64,000 nt of DNA, from positions 1 to 64,000 of the forward strand of contig JAWKUK010000028.1 in NCBI GenBank assembly GCA_041398605.1. The letters run 5' to 3'. Made by a program: the position numbers and the translations under genes. The stretch comes from JAWKUK01 sp041398605. GTDB taxonomy: Bacteria > Planctomycetota > UBA1135 > GCA-002686595. Shown here piece after piece: positions 15,448 through 24,531 of the stretch (the stretch's first letter is position 1; every line of letters begins with the position of its first letter). The notes beneath the pieces are model-generated. The model did no database searches. It was given only the letters and a program-made list of their open reading frames with translations, and was not told the origin of the DNA.

Positions 15448-18293
15448 TAGAGCTGCCTCACGATCAGGACGAGGTCCGAGCCGGCGCCCGCGGGCACGCT
15501 GTTTGGGAATCCCGCCCCACTCTGGAAGAGGACCGGTGTCCCTAACTGGGTACCCGTTGCTGGATCAAAGTAGCTGCCAGAGAAGGTGGTGTTCGCAGTG
15601 GCGAACGTCACATCAACGTCGCCCAATGGGTCTTGCGAACCGCAGAGGTCCGGGTAGTAAATCACCAAGAACACGTCCTCTACATCATTCGCCGCTTGCC
15701 CGGTGAAGGCGAAGACCTGCGCCTCGCCGCGAGTTCCCTGTGGATCCTGGTCGTAGCACTCCCCTGAGACGAGGCTGTCCTGTGGGGTGCCGCGCCAAAA
15801 TGGTACCTTCCGGAGGAGTGTGCGGGCAACTCGTGTGTAGCCCCACAATTCGCTGCGGCTCATGAATTCCTCGCAGGAGACATCACCTCCCCCTTGGTTG
15901 TCCTCCAAGGTCGGCTGCCACATGATCCCTGGTCCCGGCGCCGCCGGCCACCCGTCCGTTTCGTGGCCATATCCGAAGTACCATTCAAGGCCGAAGCCCG
16001 AGAGGAGGGAGTCCCAGAGGACGATTCGTCGCCGTTCGGCGGCCGACGAGGCGCGTGTTGCGTAGCCACCGTTCGGCGTGCCGGGAACCATCGCTTCGGC
16101 CACATTCCGACCCGATGCACCCCACTTCCAGTTGCCTTGCTCATCGACGCTCAGGGCAAGGTGTGCCGTCGCACCGCCGCCTGGGACGGTGACGGTTGTG
16201 GCGTCGACGATTGCGCGCAGCCCCTCCGTCTCGGCATCGAACTCGTGCGGCCGCGCGGGGAGGACGGTGCTGTCGCGATCGTAGGCGTCGGGGCCGTTTG
16301 GGTCGGGCTGACCGTCCCCGTAGACATAGAACGAGGCGGCGTCGAGCCAGTCCCCAGCCCCGGCCATCCCGGCATGCGGAGTGTAGCTGCCTGGGACCGT
16401 GTAGGTGTCCACCGCCATGTTCTCGATCGGATCGGCCTCGAGGATATGCCGGAACAATTGCTCGTCGTTCCCTGTCGAGTGGACCGCGATCGGGTGCTGG
16501 TAGTAGGGCTGAAGGAAATCAATCCACCGCGCCATCGCCTCCAGTTGCCGGATGGTGAAGTGGACCGGCACGGTCGAGCTTGCACCCGGAGGCGTATAGT
16601 TCACCCGCCATTGGTTCTCCTCCGCGAGGTTCCATTGGATGCCAGGGTGATGCCCGAAGTAGGCGACCATCATCTTCAGGTACAACTGCCGCGCATGTCG
16701 CAGATGCCGCCGCGGCGACTCCATGGCGTTCGTGGCGGGCATTGGCGGGCGTATCGGCGCAGGCACTTGCGCCGGAGGTAGTACGGCGGGTGACCAGTCA
16801 TACCCCAGCCAATCAAGGTTCCCGGACTCGTTCTCGTGCAGTTGGAACTGGACGAAGATCCCGCGGGACATCGCAAACTCAAGGACCGTGTTCCATTCCT
16901 GCATCCGCTTGATGCTGTAGGTGAATATACGCCACGGCTCGACCGGCCCGTCGATGATCGGATCGGGACCACCCATCAGGGGTTGGGCAAACGTCGGATT
17001 CCCCGCGTACCAGAACACGTCCCAAGGGTGCACCGACGAGAATGGGTAGGTGTCCCGCCCGTCGCCGCCAAGATTCATCGGCAGGACGTAGATCGAGTTC
17101 AGACCTTCGCTCTGCAGGTACCGCAACGCACCAATGATGCCGTGGCCCGCCATACGGAAAGAGGCTGGGCCGAAGGTGCATTGCGCCGTTTGGTCTTGGA
17201 AGTAAAGTGGCGAAGTCGACGTGTTACCCGGGTTGTTCAGGGGATCCCGGTACAGTTGGAGGCTAGTCGTAGGCCACTCGGGATCGCCGAGTTGCCAGTG
17301 CTCTTCGGCATGTGTCACGCGTGATACACCGATTCCCGGTGGCAACTCCCCCGCCTCGAGAGAATCGTAGGCGTGCCAAGGCCCGGTACCCGTGAAGAAG
17401 GCGGGGGAAGTCCACCAGGGGAGGGAGGAATGGGTCTACTCCGACGGGGTCCTTCATCATTTTGTAAAACTCTCGATACCCAAAGAAGTTCTCCGGGCTA
17501 TTCACACCGCACTTGATGAAGTAGCGTTCTTCGTCCGCGAGCCTCAGGCGAGAGAACCTGTAATAGGATGTCGCGGCCGTCACTTGGTCCTCGTTGTCGG
17601 CTCGCAAGAATCCCTTGCTGTAGAACCCAGCCCCTTGCGGGTCGACACCGATCGACGGGAAATCCCCCGTCTGGACCGCCAACACTCCGATTCCGTCAAC
17701 TGGGGTCGTCGCGACGGCCATCGAGATTCGTGACAAGGTCGTACGCCCCGGGGCTGCCATAGGTGGCATAGCCGAAGTTCAGGCCGTCACCCGCATCCAG
17801 AACGACCGTGAATGTCCAGATGCCTGCGCGCTCATCGGGCGCGAACCGGAATTTCCAGACACAGCCAGGCTTGACGTCTCCGGTGCAAGGATTTCCGGTC
17901 CCGCCAGCGCCCGCGAAGAAGCCCGGAATCGGGTACACGACCGTGGGCTGTCCTGGCGGCGAGACAAGCGCCGTAAAGCGAAAGTGCAGAAATGGATTCG
18001 GGCGAGACCCCGAGATGTTCCCATCGAAGTCCTCGGAGAGCCCCATGTTCGGCGCGGAACCGAGGGACCCCAGCGTGACGGGTGGCGTGGCCGGGTTGCT
18101 GTCCAGGTCGACCAGCACGCCCGAGAAGTTGAAGCTGAACTCCAAGGGCTGAAACGCTGGGTGGCTCACTGGTGGAGCATTGATCTGCCCGTTCAGTGTC
18201 TCGATCGCTAGTAGGCTACAGAGCGAGAGAGCGAGAGAGCGAGAGAGCGAGAGAGCGAGAGAGCGAGAGAGCGAGAGATTGGCTGTTGTTCAT
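15447..18293 (-). pseudogene. DUF5060 glycoside-hydrolase-like secreted protein, frameshifted, with repeat-controlled start
   Basis: Three frames together give one protein. Residues coded at 17696-18169 are a DUF5060 Ig-like domain (NPFLHFRFTALVSPPGQPTV, then PGFFAG and RFAPDERAGIWTFTV). Next comes FIKCGVNSPENFFGY, then a beta/alpha barrel with GIQWNLAEENQW and HPIAVHSTGND, typical of DUF5060 glycosidase-like proteins, in which a Glu of the N-L-x-E-E-N motif is the likely acid. A C-terminal beta domain ends in SDLVLIVRQL. Frame breaks lie at about 17700-17770 and at 17401-17407, where five G stand for an expected four. The upstream ATG (18293) precedes seven 8-bp repeats and is out of frame. 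A GTG at 18169 would omit the signal peptide. Substrate unknown, probably a polysaccharide. Confidence 0.75.
18223..18278 (-). repeat. Seven perfect copies of an 8-bp repeat inside a signal-peptide coding region
   Basis: The plus-strand unit GCGAGAGA (TCTCTCGC on the coding strand) occurs seven times without error. It lies between the ATG at 18293 and the DUF5060 frame. Each unit shifts the frame by two, so only 5 or 8 (n=2 modulo 3) copies join the ATG to the open frame. With five copies the joined N-terminus would be a plausible signal peptide: MNNSQ, then a Ser/Leu/Ala core, then ETLNGQINA. At seven copies the ATG frame ends at a TAG directly after the repeats. Confidence 0.9.
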
Positions 18294-18400
18294 GGCAGGA
18301 CGACTTCCGTTCTGCTTCACGCTGGCATGCCCCATGTCGGTCCGTCAAGCGAGAATCTCCGGATTCTCTCGAGTGAGAAAATCGGCAACACTCGCTCTGG

Positions 18401-19853
18401 CATCGCGCGTCAGTAGCGGTCCAAGTGCAGCAGGAGCGCGCTCGATGCGTTCCAGCCGTGCCCGCACGGCGAGGGTGTCGGTTGGCGGTAGAGGGCTTGG
18501 AAGGGCAGCTCGTAGTAGGAGTAGTTCACCAGCTCCGCGGTGACGGGGTGTGCACGTCCTCGAAGGTCGCCACGCCGGCGGCGTCCGCGCGTGGCCGACC
18601 ACGCGGCGCACGAATCCGAGGCACCAGACTCCTCCGACTGCACGCGCCAAGCGGCTTCGGCAGATGGTTCTGGAGTGCCGATCACCAGCAGCGTCGTGCT
18701 GAACGGAGGCAGGCTGTCCACCGCGAGGCGGGCACGCCGCTGGTCGAAGCCACCAAACGCGGCCAAACGCGCGCCCGGGCCGCTCGAGTTCGACAACCAA
18801 GGCCAGGCTCGCAGCGCCGCACGGCAGTCCGTCGTCTCGACCGACGCCGGGTGCAACCGGGCCGACCGAACTCGAGGCACGTCCCTGAGGGCAGCGGCGT
18901 GTGTCGATCACCGCGGCGAGGCCGGCCTCGAGGTTGGGGCCGGGGGCTCCGTTCTGACCCTCATAGCCCGTGAAGAACCGTCCCCCGGCGATCACCGTCT
19001 GTCCGTCGTAGTCCAGCCCAGAGCCACCGATCTGAGATGAGAGCAGCCGGTAAGGCGTCGTCATCACGAGGCGCTGGTTCCAGAACCCGTCACAGCGCTC
19101 GAACGCGTGCACGGCACCGTACCCCCCAAACGGATCACCGAGCACGGCGCCGGGCACTCGCCAGGCACTCGAACCGACAAAGAGGGTCGGTGGAACGTAC
19201 TGCATCTGCGAGCAGAACCCGATCGTGTAGGCGCTCTGGCCAGGCCCGATCGTCGGCTCGATGTCGTCGACGAGCTCCCACGTCCCTTGCGAGTTGCGGT
19301 GGTAGTGAAAAATATGCGCGGTGACATCACTCGTCCAGCCGTCATGGCCCGCGGCCGTAAACATGTCATCACCACACAACGTAATCGGATACCCGAAGTA
19401 GAGGTCTCGTCGATTGGGATAGGGGTGATCAATGCGCTGCTCCAACGCCCAGACCCCATTCGTCCGCCGCATGACAAAGACAGTCCCGACATGGTCAAAG
19501 CCGTTGACATAAGAGGTCACTGCCCCCACAGCCGCCACGTCGCCATCGACGTCCAGCGCCGAGCTGAATCCATTGAACGTGGACAAGGGGTGAACTCCAA
19601 GCTGCGGCGCCGTGAACGACTGGACCTGGGTCCAGGTTCCCTGACGTTCGTAGAAGAAGACCGCGCCAGGTGCGCCGCCGGGGTTCCCCGCTTGCTTGTG
19701 ACCCGTAACGAGGGTCACACCGTCGTAGGCCATTGTGAATCCCTGTCCAAGACCGGTCCCCGTTGCACGCGGGACGATCTCGTGGCCGACCCACCGTCCG
19801 CCAACATAGCGGAGCTCGTAGGCTTCATGGGACCCACCACTGAGAACCATCAT
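18401..19853. repeat. Long direct repeat, copy 2 (partner at 13655-15110)
   Basis: This is the second copy of the roughly 1.45-kb direct repeat. Within 18535-18905 it differs from copy 1 mainly by single-base losses in runs of G or C (GGG to GG and similar), which break the reading frame repeatedly. Within 18905-19780 it is nearly free of indels. Confidence 0.85.
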
Positions 19854-20192
19854 TGAGTCGCCGACGATTTCGACGTCCTTTGCAAACGTGCTACTCAAAG
19901 GAGGAAACTCCTGGCTCGCCCTCAGGATCTGCGTCTGAAGCCAGCGCCCCGTCGAGTCACGCTCGAAGATCGCAACGCCCCCGTATTCCGTTGGATTGTG
20001 AAAGATCTCTTTGGAGCAAACAGCAGCTCGACCGTTATCGATAGAGCACGCCAGACCGAAGTGCCCAAAATCGTCGGGGTTCGACGTACGCAGGATCGTC
20101 GGCACGGGATACTGCGCGGCAGCTACGTTCCCCGCAGCCTGCAGCGCCCACACAAGCGCGCTCGCGGTCCTCCACCGAGCTCTCTGCATCAT
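18410..20192 (-). pseudogene. Secreted FG-GAP-like beta-propeller gene, upstream copy, 3' end multiply frameshifted
   Basis: Translation from ATG 20192 (GAGG eight bases upstream) gives a signal peptide (SALVWALQAAGNVAAAQ). The propeller domain then stays in frame to about 18905, with LRTSNPDDFGHFGLACS, VAIFERDSTGRWLQTQIL and FNGFSSALDVDGDVAAVGAV. After VID the frame is lost: single-base deletions relative to the other copy scramble the C-terminal module. The last 150 bases again match the other copy through GHGWNASSALLLHLDRY and the TGA at 18410. The propeller is likely extracellular. The three genes 20192-13664 lie on one strand with a 116-bp gap before the DUF5060 ATG and could be one operon. 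Whether the indels are real or assembly errors cannot be decided here. Confidence 0.75.
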
Positions 20193-20344
20193 TGGGAGTG
20201 CCTCGCCATAGGGTAGGGATCGCTCCCTGGCTGTGAGCCTACCACCCCACCACACCAGAAAAGACGCGGATGGCGGCCACGCTTCTGGGCACGGCGGCAA
20301 GTCCCGATAGGATCCATTCCCTCGGCCCCCACCAAGGAGACAGC

Positions 20345-21322
20345 ATGCCGAACCTCAGCCTCCCCGCGGCCCTCGCCGCGCTCGCCCTCGCCGCCCCGGG
20401 CGCCGCCCAGAACGTCCTCTACTCGACCGACTTCAGCGACGCGCAGGGCTGGACCCTCGTGAACTCGGCCCCTTCGGGGTCCTCGGGAGCAGCCTGGGGC
20501 GTCGACGCCCTGCCAGCGACGACGATCGTGCCCTACACCTCGGCGCCCGCTTCGCTGAACTTCAACCACAACGTCTTGGGTCTCCCGTGGGGCGTCTGGA
20601 GCGGCACCGCGACGTCCCCCGTCATCGACCTCTCCGCCGGGATCGCGCCCGCGCGCCTCCAGTTCAACTACGGCTTCGTACATGAGGTCGATTGCCAATG
20701 GGACGCGTTCTCGGTCCAGGTAATCGACGCCGTCGATCCGTTCCTCGTCCACTTCGCAGATTGCCTGTCGATGGACTCTTTCGCCCTGTCCCAATGGCGG
20801 CAGTACGACCTGCCCCTCAACCGCGCCTGGGGCCAAGTGCGTGTCCGCTTCGTCCACGACACCATCGACGACTGGAACTTCGGCGAACAAGGATCGTTCG
20901 TCGACGATGTCATGGTCGTCGAAGACTGCGGCGCCACCGTGCACTGTGAGGGCTTGCCTCAATCCACAGGCGCGCCCGGCGCGGACCTCGCCGCTGTTGG
21001 CTCGGCCTCCATCTCGACCAACGACCTGCGACTCATTGGGTCCGGGTTCCCGCTGCACACCTTTGCGGCCGCGTTCGCAGGGCCGGACTCCGCGACGATC
21101 CCGATCGGCGCCGGCGTGCGCTGCATCGGCGTCGGCAGCAGCGTGAGGCTCGCGGTGGCCCCGACACGCGACCAAGGCGCGCCGCTGTGGAGCCTCGACC
21201 TCCAGGGCTTCCCCCTCCTCCAGCTCGCCGTCGCGGGGCAGCCGCTGTACGTGCAGACGATCTTCCGAGACGGGGCCACGTTCAACCTCAGCGACGCGCT
21301 GCGCATCGACCTCTGCCCGTGA
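20345..21322 (+). CDS. Secreted jelly-roll-like protein with variant C-terminal module
   Basis: The 325-residue product has an AAGGAGA ribosome binding site five bases before ATG 20345 and a textbook signal peptide (LPAALAALALAAPGAAQ). Residues about 20-205 look like a concanavalin/MAM-type beta-sandwich: VLYSTDFSDAQGWTLVN at the start, SPVIDLSAG, FNYGF and GSFVDDVMV near its end. The last 120 residues are a variant of the local C-terminal module (STGAPGADLAAVGS, NDLRLIGSGFPL, VRCIGVGSSVRL, FNLSDALRIDLCP). This form lacks the W.FQ.W.RD motif. Probable surface or extracellular binding protein. It is divergent from the propeller cassette and separated from the universal stress gene by a hairpin. 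Confidence 0.8.
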   Translation: MPNLSLPAALAALALAAPGAAQNVLYSTDFSDAQGWTLVNSAPSGSSGAAWGVDALPATTIVPYTSAPASLNFNHNVLGLPWGVWSGTATSPVIDLSAGIAPARLQFNYGFVHEVDCQWDAFSVQVIDAVDPFLVHFADCLSMDSFALSQWRQYDLPLNRAWGQVRVRFVHDTIDDWNFGEQGSFVDDVMVVEDCGATVHCEGLPQSTGAPGADLAAVGSASISTNDLRLIGSGFPLHTFAAAFAGPDSATIPIGAGVRCIGVGSSVRLAVAPTRDQGAPLWSLDLQGFPLLQLAVAGQPLYVQTIFRDGATFNLSDALRIDLCP

Positions 21323-21373
21323 CAGGGCTGCCTACGACCTGAAGCGGCCGGGCCCGAGGCACGTCGACCGCCC

Positions 21374-21400
21374 ACGCGCGCGCGCCGTCCGCGCGCGCGT
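21374..21400. terminator. Perfect 10-bp inverted repeat between convergent genes
   Basis: ACGCGCGCGC and GCGCGCGCGT pair perfectly around a 7-nt loop. The hairpin lies between the ends of the secreted-protein gene (+) and the universal stress protein gene (-), a usual place for a bidirectional terminator. Confidence 0.55.
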
Positions 21401-21411
21401 CGGCGCCGCCC

Positions 21412-22302
21412 TCACCGGACCTGGAACGGCGACGGAAAGTCCTTGGGCTTGAAGGTCAAGATCGACGTCTCGAGGCGCGGGATCACGCGCTCGGCCGTCT
21501 CCCCCACAAAGAGCCCTGGGCGCCCGCCGAGCGAGAGGCTGCCCATCACCACGAGGTCGGGCTGCAGCACTTCGATGCGGCCGAGGATGCGCTCGGACGC
21601 GCGCCCGCGCTCCAAGTGCAGCGTCGGGTCGACCTCGAGGCCCGACACCGCGCGCTCGAAGGCGCCGAGCGCGCGCAGGCGGTGCTGCTCGACCGCCGCG
21701 ACGTACTCGTCGTGGTCCATCGTGTCCGCGGCGGCCTGCACGGCGCGCGGGACACGCCACGCGTGCACGATGTGCAGCTCCGCGCCGTGCGCCGCCGCGA
21801 GCCACGCCGCGGCCTCCACGACGCGCAGCCCCACCGGCGACAGGTCCGTCGCGGCGAGCACGAGCTTCAACGCCTGGTCCTGCCCCGGCTCCACGAGCCA
21901 CACAGGCGCCGTACAAGCGCGCACGAGCTTCGCCGCGGTCGGCCCCACGCGCGCGCCATCGACCGTCTCGCCGTCGCGCTTGCCCGTCAGGACGAGGTCC
22001 GACGCCGTCGCATGGCGCGCGATCGCCATCCACGGGCGCTCGTGCTCGACGGCATACGTGGCTTCGACGCCGAGCGTCGCGCAATACGCGACGAGGCCGT
22101 CGAGGATCGGCACGGCCGCAGGATCGAGGTCCGGCGCGGGCTCGTCGCGGCCGTCCCACGTCGAGTGCACGATCAAGACCGACGCGCCGCTCTTCGCCGC
22201 GAGCCACGCCGCCTGCCGCACCGCGGCGTGAGAGCCGTCCGGCGGCTCAAACGAGCGCGGGCGCAGCTCGACGCCGACGACGAGTCGTTTGTACTCGTTC
22301 AT
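21412..22302 (-). CDS. Tandem-domain universal stress protein (UspA family)
   Basis: The 296-residue cytoplasmic protein has two UspA domains. Domain 1 begins YKRLVVGVELRP and has VLIVHSTWD. Domain 2 begins LKLVLAATDLSPVGLRVVEA and ends with the ATP-type loop VVMGSLSLGGRPGLFVGETAERV, split here as VVMGSLSLGG and GLFVGETAERV. The G-x2-G-x9-G-(S/T) spacing is close to that of ATP-binding Usps in domain 2 only. Usps modulate stress survival; the partner is unknown. Its ATG lies four bases downstream of the pgi stop, so the two are cotranscribed. Confidence 0.88.
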   Translation of the reverse strand: MNEYKRLVVGVELRPRSFEPPDGSHAAVRQAAWLAAKSGASVLIVHSTWDGRDEPAPDLDPAAVPILDGLVAYCATLGVEATYAVEHERPWMAIARHATASDLVLTGKRDGETVDGARVGPTAAKLVRACTAPVWLVEPGQDQALKLVLAATDLSPVGLRVVEAAAWLAAAHGAELHIVHAWRVPRAVQAAADTMDHDEYVAAVEQHRLRALGAFERAVSGLEVDPTLHLERGRASERILGRIEVLQPDLVVMGSLSLGGRPGLFVGETAERVIPRLETSILTFKPKDFPSPFQVR

Positions 22303-22306
22303 GGGT

Positions 22307-23698
22307 TCAGACCCGATGCTGGGCGCTCGCGCTGCGCCCTTCGATCTCGGCGCGCCGCGCCTCGTAGCCCGTGCGCCCCATCAGCGCGTACGCCGCGACC
22401 TTGCCCGCCTCGACGCCCGGCTGGTCGAACGCATCGATGCCGTAGTGCTCGCCCATGACCGCGACGGCGAGCTCCATCAGGTAGATGTACTGCCCGACGG
22501 TGTGCGCCGTGACGCTCGGGAAGTGCACCGTCACGCACGGCCGGCGCGCGTCGGTCAACGCGATGCGCGTGCCTTCTCGCTCCGCGTGGAAGAGCTCGCC
22601 GAGCGTGCGCCCGCCGAGGTACGCGAGCTCTGGCCGGTCCTGGTACGCGCGCGGGATCTCGACGTTGTGGTCGGGCTGATCGACGGCGAGCAGCGTGAAC
22701 CACTTGTCGAACGGGCCCTCCGCGTAGAGCTGCACCTGGCTGTGCTGGTCCGTCACGCCGACGGCCTTCACGGGCGTCGGGCCGACGAAGACGTCCGCGC
22801 CGCTGCGCGACTTGCGCTTGCCGATCGACTCGGCCAGGAGCTGCGCGTACCAGTCCGCGAGGTACGCGAGGCGGTGGCTGTACGGGAAATGGACCGCGAT
22901 CGGCTTGCCCTTCGCCGACTGCATCGACCACTGCAGCGCCGCATAGATCAACGCTGGGTTGTCGTCGAAGCGCGCTGTACGGCAGCGCTCGTCCATCGCG
23001 GCGGCGCCGGCCAGGAGCCCAGCGATGTCGATGCCGACGAGCGCCGAGGACAGGAGGCCCACCGGCGACAGGACGCTGAAGCGGCCGCCCACGCCGTCGG
23101 GGACCTCGAAGCTCTGGTAGCCGACCTCATCCACGATCGGGCGCAAGACGCCCGAGCGCAGGTCCGTCGTGACGACGATGTGCTGCTTGTGCCCCTCGTC
23201 GCCGAGCGCCGCGATCAAGCGGTCGCGCAGGATCAGGAACTGGCTCATCGTCTCGGCGGTCGAGCCGGACTTCGAGATCACGTTGAACAGCGTGCGCGTG
23301 ACGTCGACGGTGCGCAGGAACTCGCCGACCAGGTCAGGGTCGACGTTGTCGAGCACGAACAGGCGCGGCGTCCCGGCCGGCGGCGCGAGGTCGTGGTAGG
23401 GGCTGTTCAGCGCCGCGTGCAGCGCGCGGTTCCCGAGCGCCGAGCCGCCGATGCCGAGCACGACGACGTTGTCGAAGCGGCCCGCGACCGAGGCCGCGTA
23501 ATCCTGGATGCGCTGCAGCATCTCGGCCCGGTGTGGCAGGTCGAGCCAGCGAAGGTCCCGCGTGCGGCGCGCCTGAACGGCGGCGAGGGCGGCCTCGGAG
23601 GGTCCGGCGAGGGCGGCGAGCTCAGGCCCGGTCGGGCCGTGCTCGGGGCCGACCTGGTCGGCGAGGGCGTAGGTGTAGTCGAGGGTCAGGCGGTCCAT
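22307..23698 (-). CDS. pgi: Glucose-6-phosphate isomerase
   Basis: The enzyme interconverts glucose 6-phosphate and fructose 6-phosphate in the cytoplasm. The 463-residue product shows both SIS-type motifs: LGIGGSALGNRALHAAL at about 81-97 and the phosphate-binding ISKSGSTAET at 141-150. GVGGRFSVLSPVGLLS, the PGI signature region, follows. The length fits the short bacterial and archaeal class rather than the roughly 550-residue enterobacterial type. A strong AAGGAG ribosome site stands six bases before ATG 23698. It is the first gene of a two-gene unit with the universal stress protein, suggesting coordinated control of sugar flux and stress (inferred). Confidence 0.95.
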   Translation of the reverse strand: MDRLTLDYTYALADQVGPEHGPTGPELAALAGPSEAALAAVQARRTRDLRWLDLPHRAEMLQRIQDYAASVAGRFDNVVVLGIGGSALGNRALHAALNSPYHDLAPPAGTPRLFVLDNVDPDLVGEFLRTVDVTRTLFNVISKSGSTAETMSQFLILRDRLIAALGDEGHKQHIVVTTDLRSGVLRPIVDEVGYQSFEVPDGVGGRFSVLSPVGLLSSALVGIDIAGLLAGAAAMDERCRTARFDDNPALIYAALQWSMQSAKGKPIAVHFPYSHRLAYLADWYAQLLAESIGKRKSRSGADVFVGPTPVKAVGVTDQHSQVQLYAEGPFDKWFTLLAVDQPDHNVEIPRAYQDRPELAYLGGRTLGELFHAEREGTRIALTDARRPCVTVHFPSVTAHTVGQYIYLMELAVAVMGEHYGIDAFDQPGVEAGKVAAYALMGRTGYEARRAEIEGRSASAQHRV

Positions 23699-23756
23699 GG
23701 GGCGCTCCTTCTAGGCCGCAGAGGCTACCCGCGCGGCGCGCGGCCGGCAGCAGCGG

Positions 23757-24431
23757 TCAATCGCGGTTCTGCGTGGCGATCATCACGTAGTAGAGCAGCG
23801 TCGCGATCGAGGCGACCGCGCCCGCGACGTAGGTCATCGCGGCGGCGTCGAGGACCTTGGCGACGCCCGCCTCCTCGTCGGGCCCGCGGGTGATGCCGCC
23901 CGTCGCGAGGACGTGCTTGGCGCGGTTCGAGGCGTCGAACTCGACCGGCAGCGTCACGAGCTGGAACAGCACCGTGACCGCCAGCAGCGCGATGCCGACC
24001 CACATGAAGCCGACGTTCGAGAGCAGCATGCCCGCCATCACGGGGTAGATCCAGGTCGCATTGCCGAACTGCACCGCAGGCACCATCAGCGAGCGCATCT
24101 CGAGCCAGGTGTAGTTCGTCGCGTGCTGGAGCGCGTGGCCAGCCTCGTGGGCGCCGACCGCGATGGCCGACACAGAGCGGCCGTCGTACACGTCAGGCGA
24201 CAGGCGCAGGGTCTTCGTGCGCGGGTCGTAGTGATCCGACAGGAAGCCGCCGATGCGCTCGATCGTGACGTCGTGGGCGCCGCCCGCCCGGCACACCGCC
24301 GCGGCGGCTTGCGCGCCGGTCATGCCGCTGGCCACACCGACCTGCGAGAACTTCTTGAACGTGGACTTGACGCGCCAGGACGCCCAGCCGGCGAGCAGCA
24401 TGGGCGCGATGAGGAGGAGCAGGAATTCCAT
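23757..24431 (-). CDS. Membrane zinc metallopeptidase, YugP type
   Basis: The 224-residue protein has an N-terminal membrane helix (LLLLIAPMLLAGWASW). The catalytic AVGAHEAGHALQ motif follows, with His95, Glu96 and His99 of HExxH. Two or three further membrane helices lie at about 125-170 and 195-215. LPVEFDASNRA is the usual downstream block of the Zn_peptidase_2 (YugP) family. The length is typical for the family. It is probably an integral-membrane protease; substrates of the family are unknown. It stands between pgi (58 bp downstream) and galK (100 bp upstream), all on the same strand. Confidence 0.9.
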   Translation of the reverse strand: MEFLLLLIAPMLLAGWASWRVKSTFKKFSQVGVASGMTGAQAAAAVCRAGGAHDVTIERIGGFLSDHYDPRTKTLRLSPDVYDGRSVSAIAVGAHEAGHALQHATNYTWLEMRSLMVPAVQFGNATWIYPVMAGMLLSNVGFMWVGIALLAVTVLFQLVTLPVEFDASNRAKHVLATGGITRGPDEEAGVAKVLDAAAMTYVAGAVASIATLLYYVMIATQNRD

Positions 24432-24509
24432 GGTTGCGTAGGTGTCGGGGACACCCCTTATTTCGCACGGAATCAGTGCGGATTCCAGCGAAACCGCCCG
24501 ATCCGCTCT

Positions 24510-24529
24510 TCTCGACCTGCGGGTCGAGA
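24510..24529 (-). terminator. Hairpin directly after galK
   Basis: TCTCGACC pairs perfectly with GGTCGAGA around a 4-nt loop, two bases beyond the galK stop codon. No T-run follows, so termination strength is uncertain. It may separate galK from the peptidase gene. Confidence 0.5.
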
Positions 24530-24531
24530 AA

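Noticed and set aside
18223..18278. Tandem repeat as a CRISPR array
   Set aside because: The unit is 8 bp with no spacers; it is a microsatellite.
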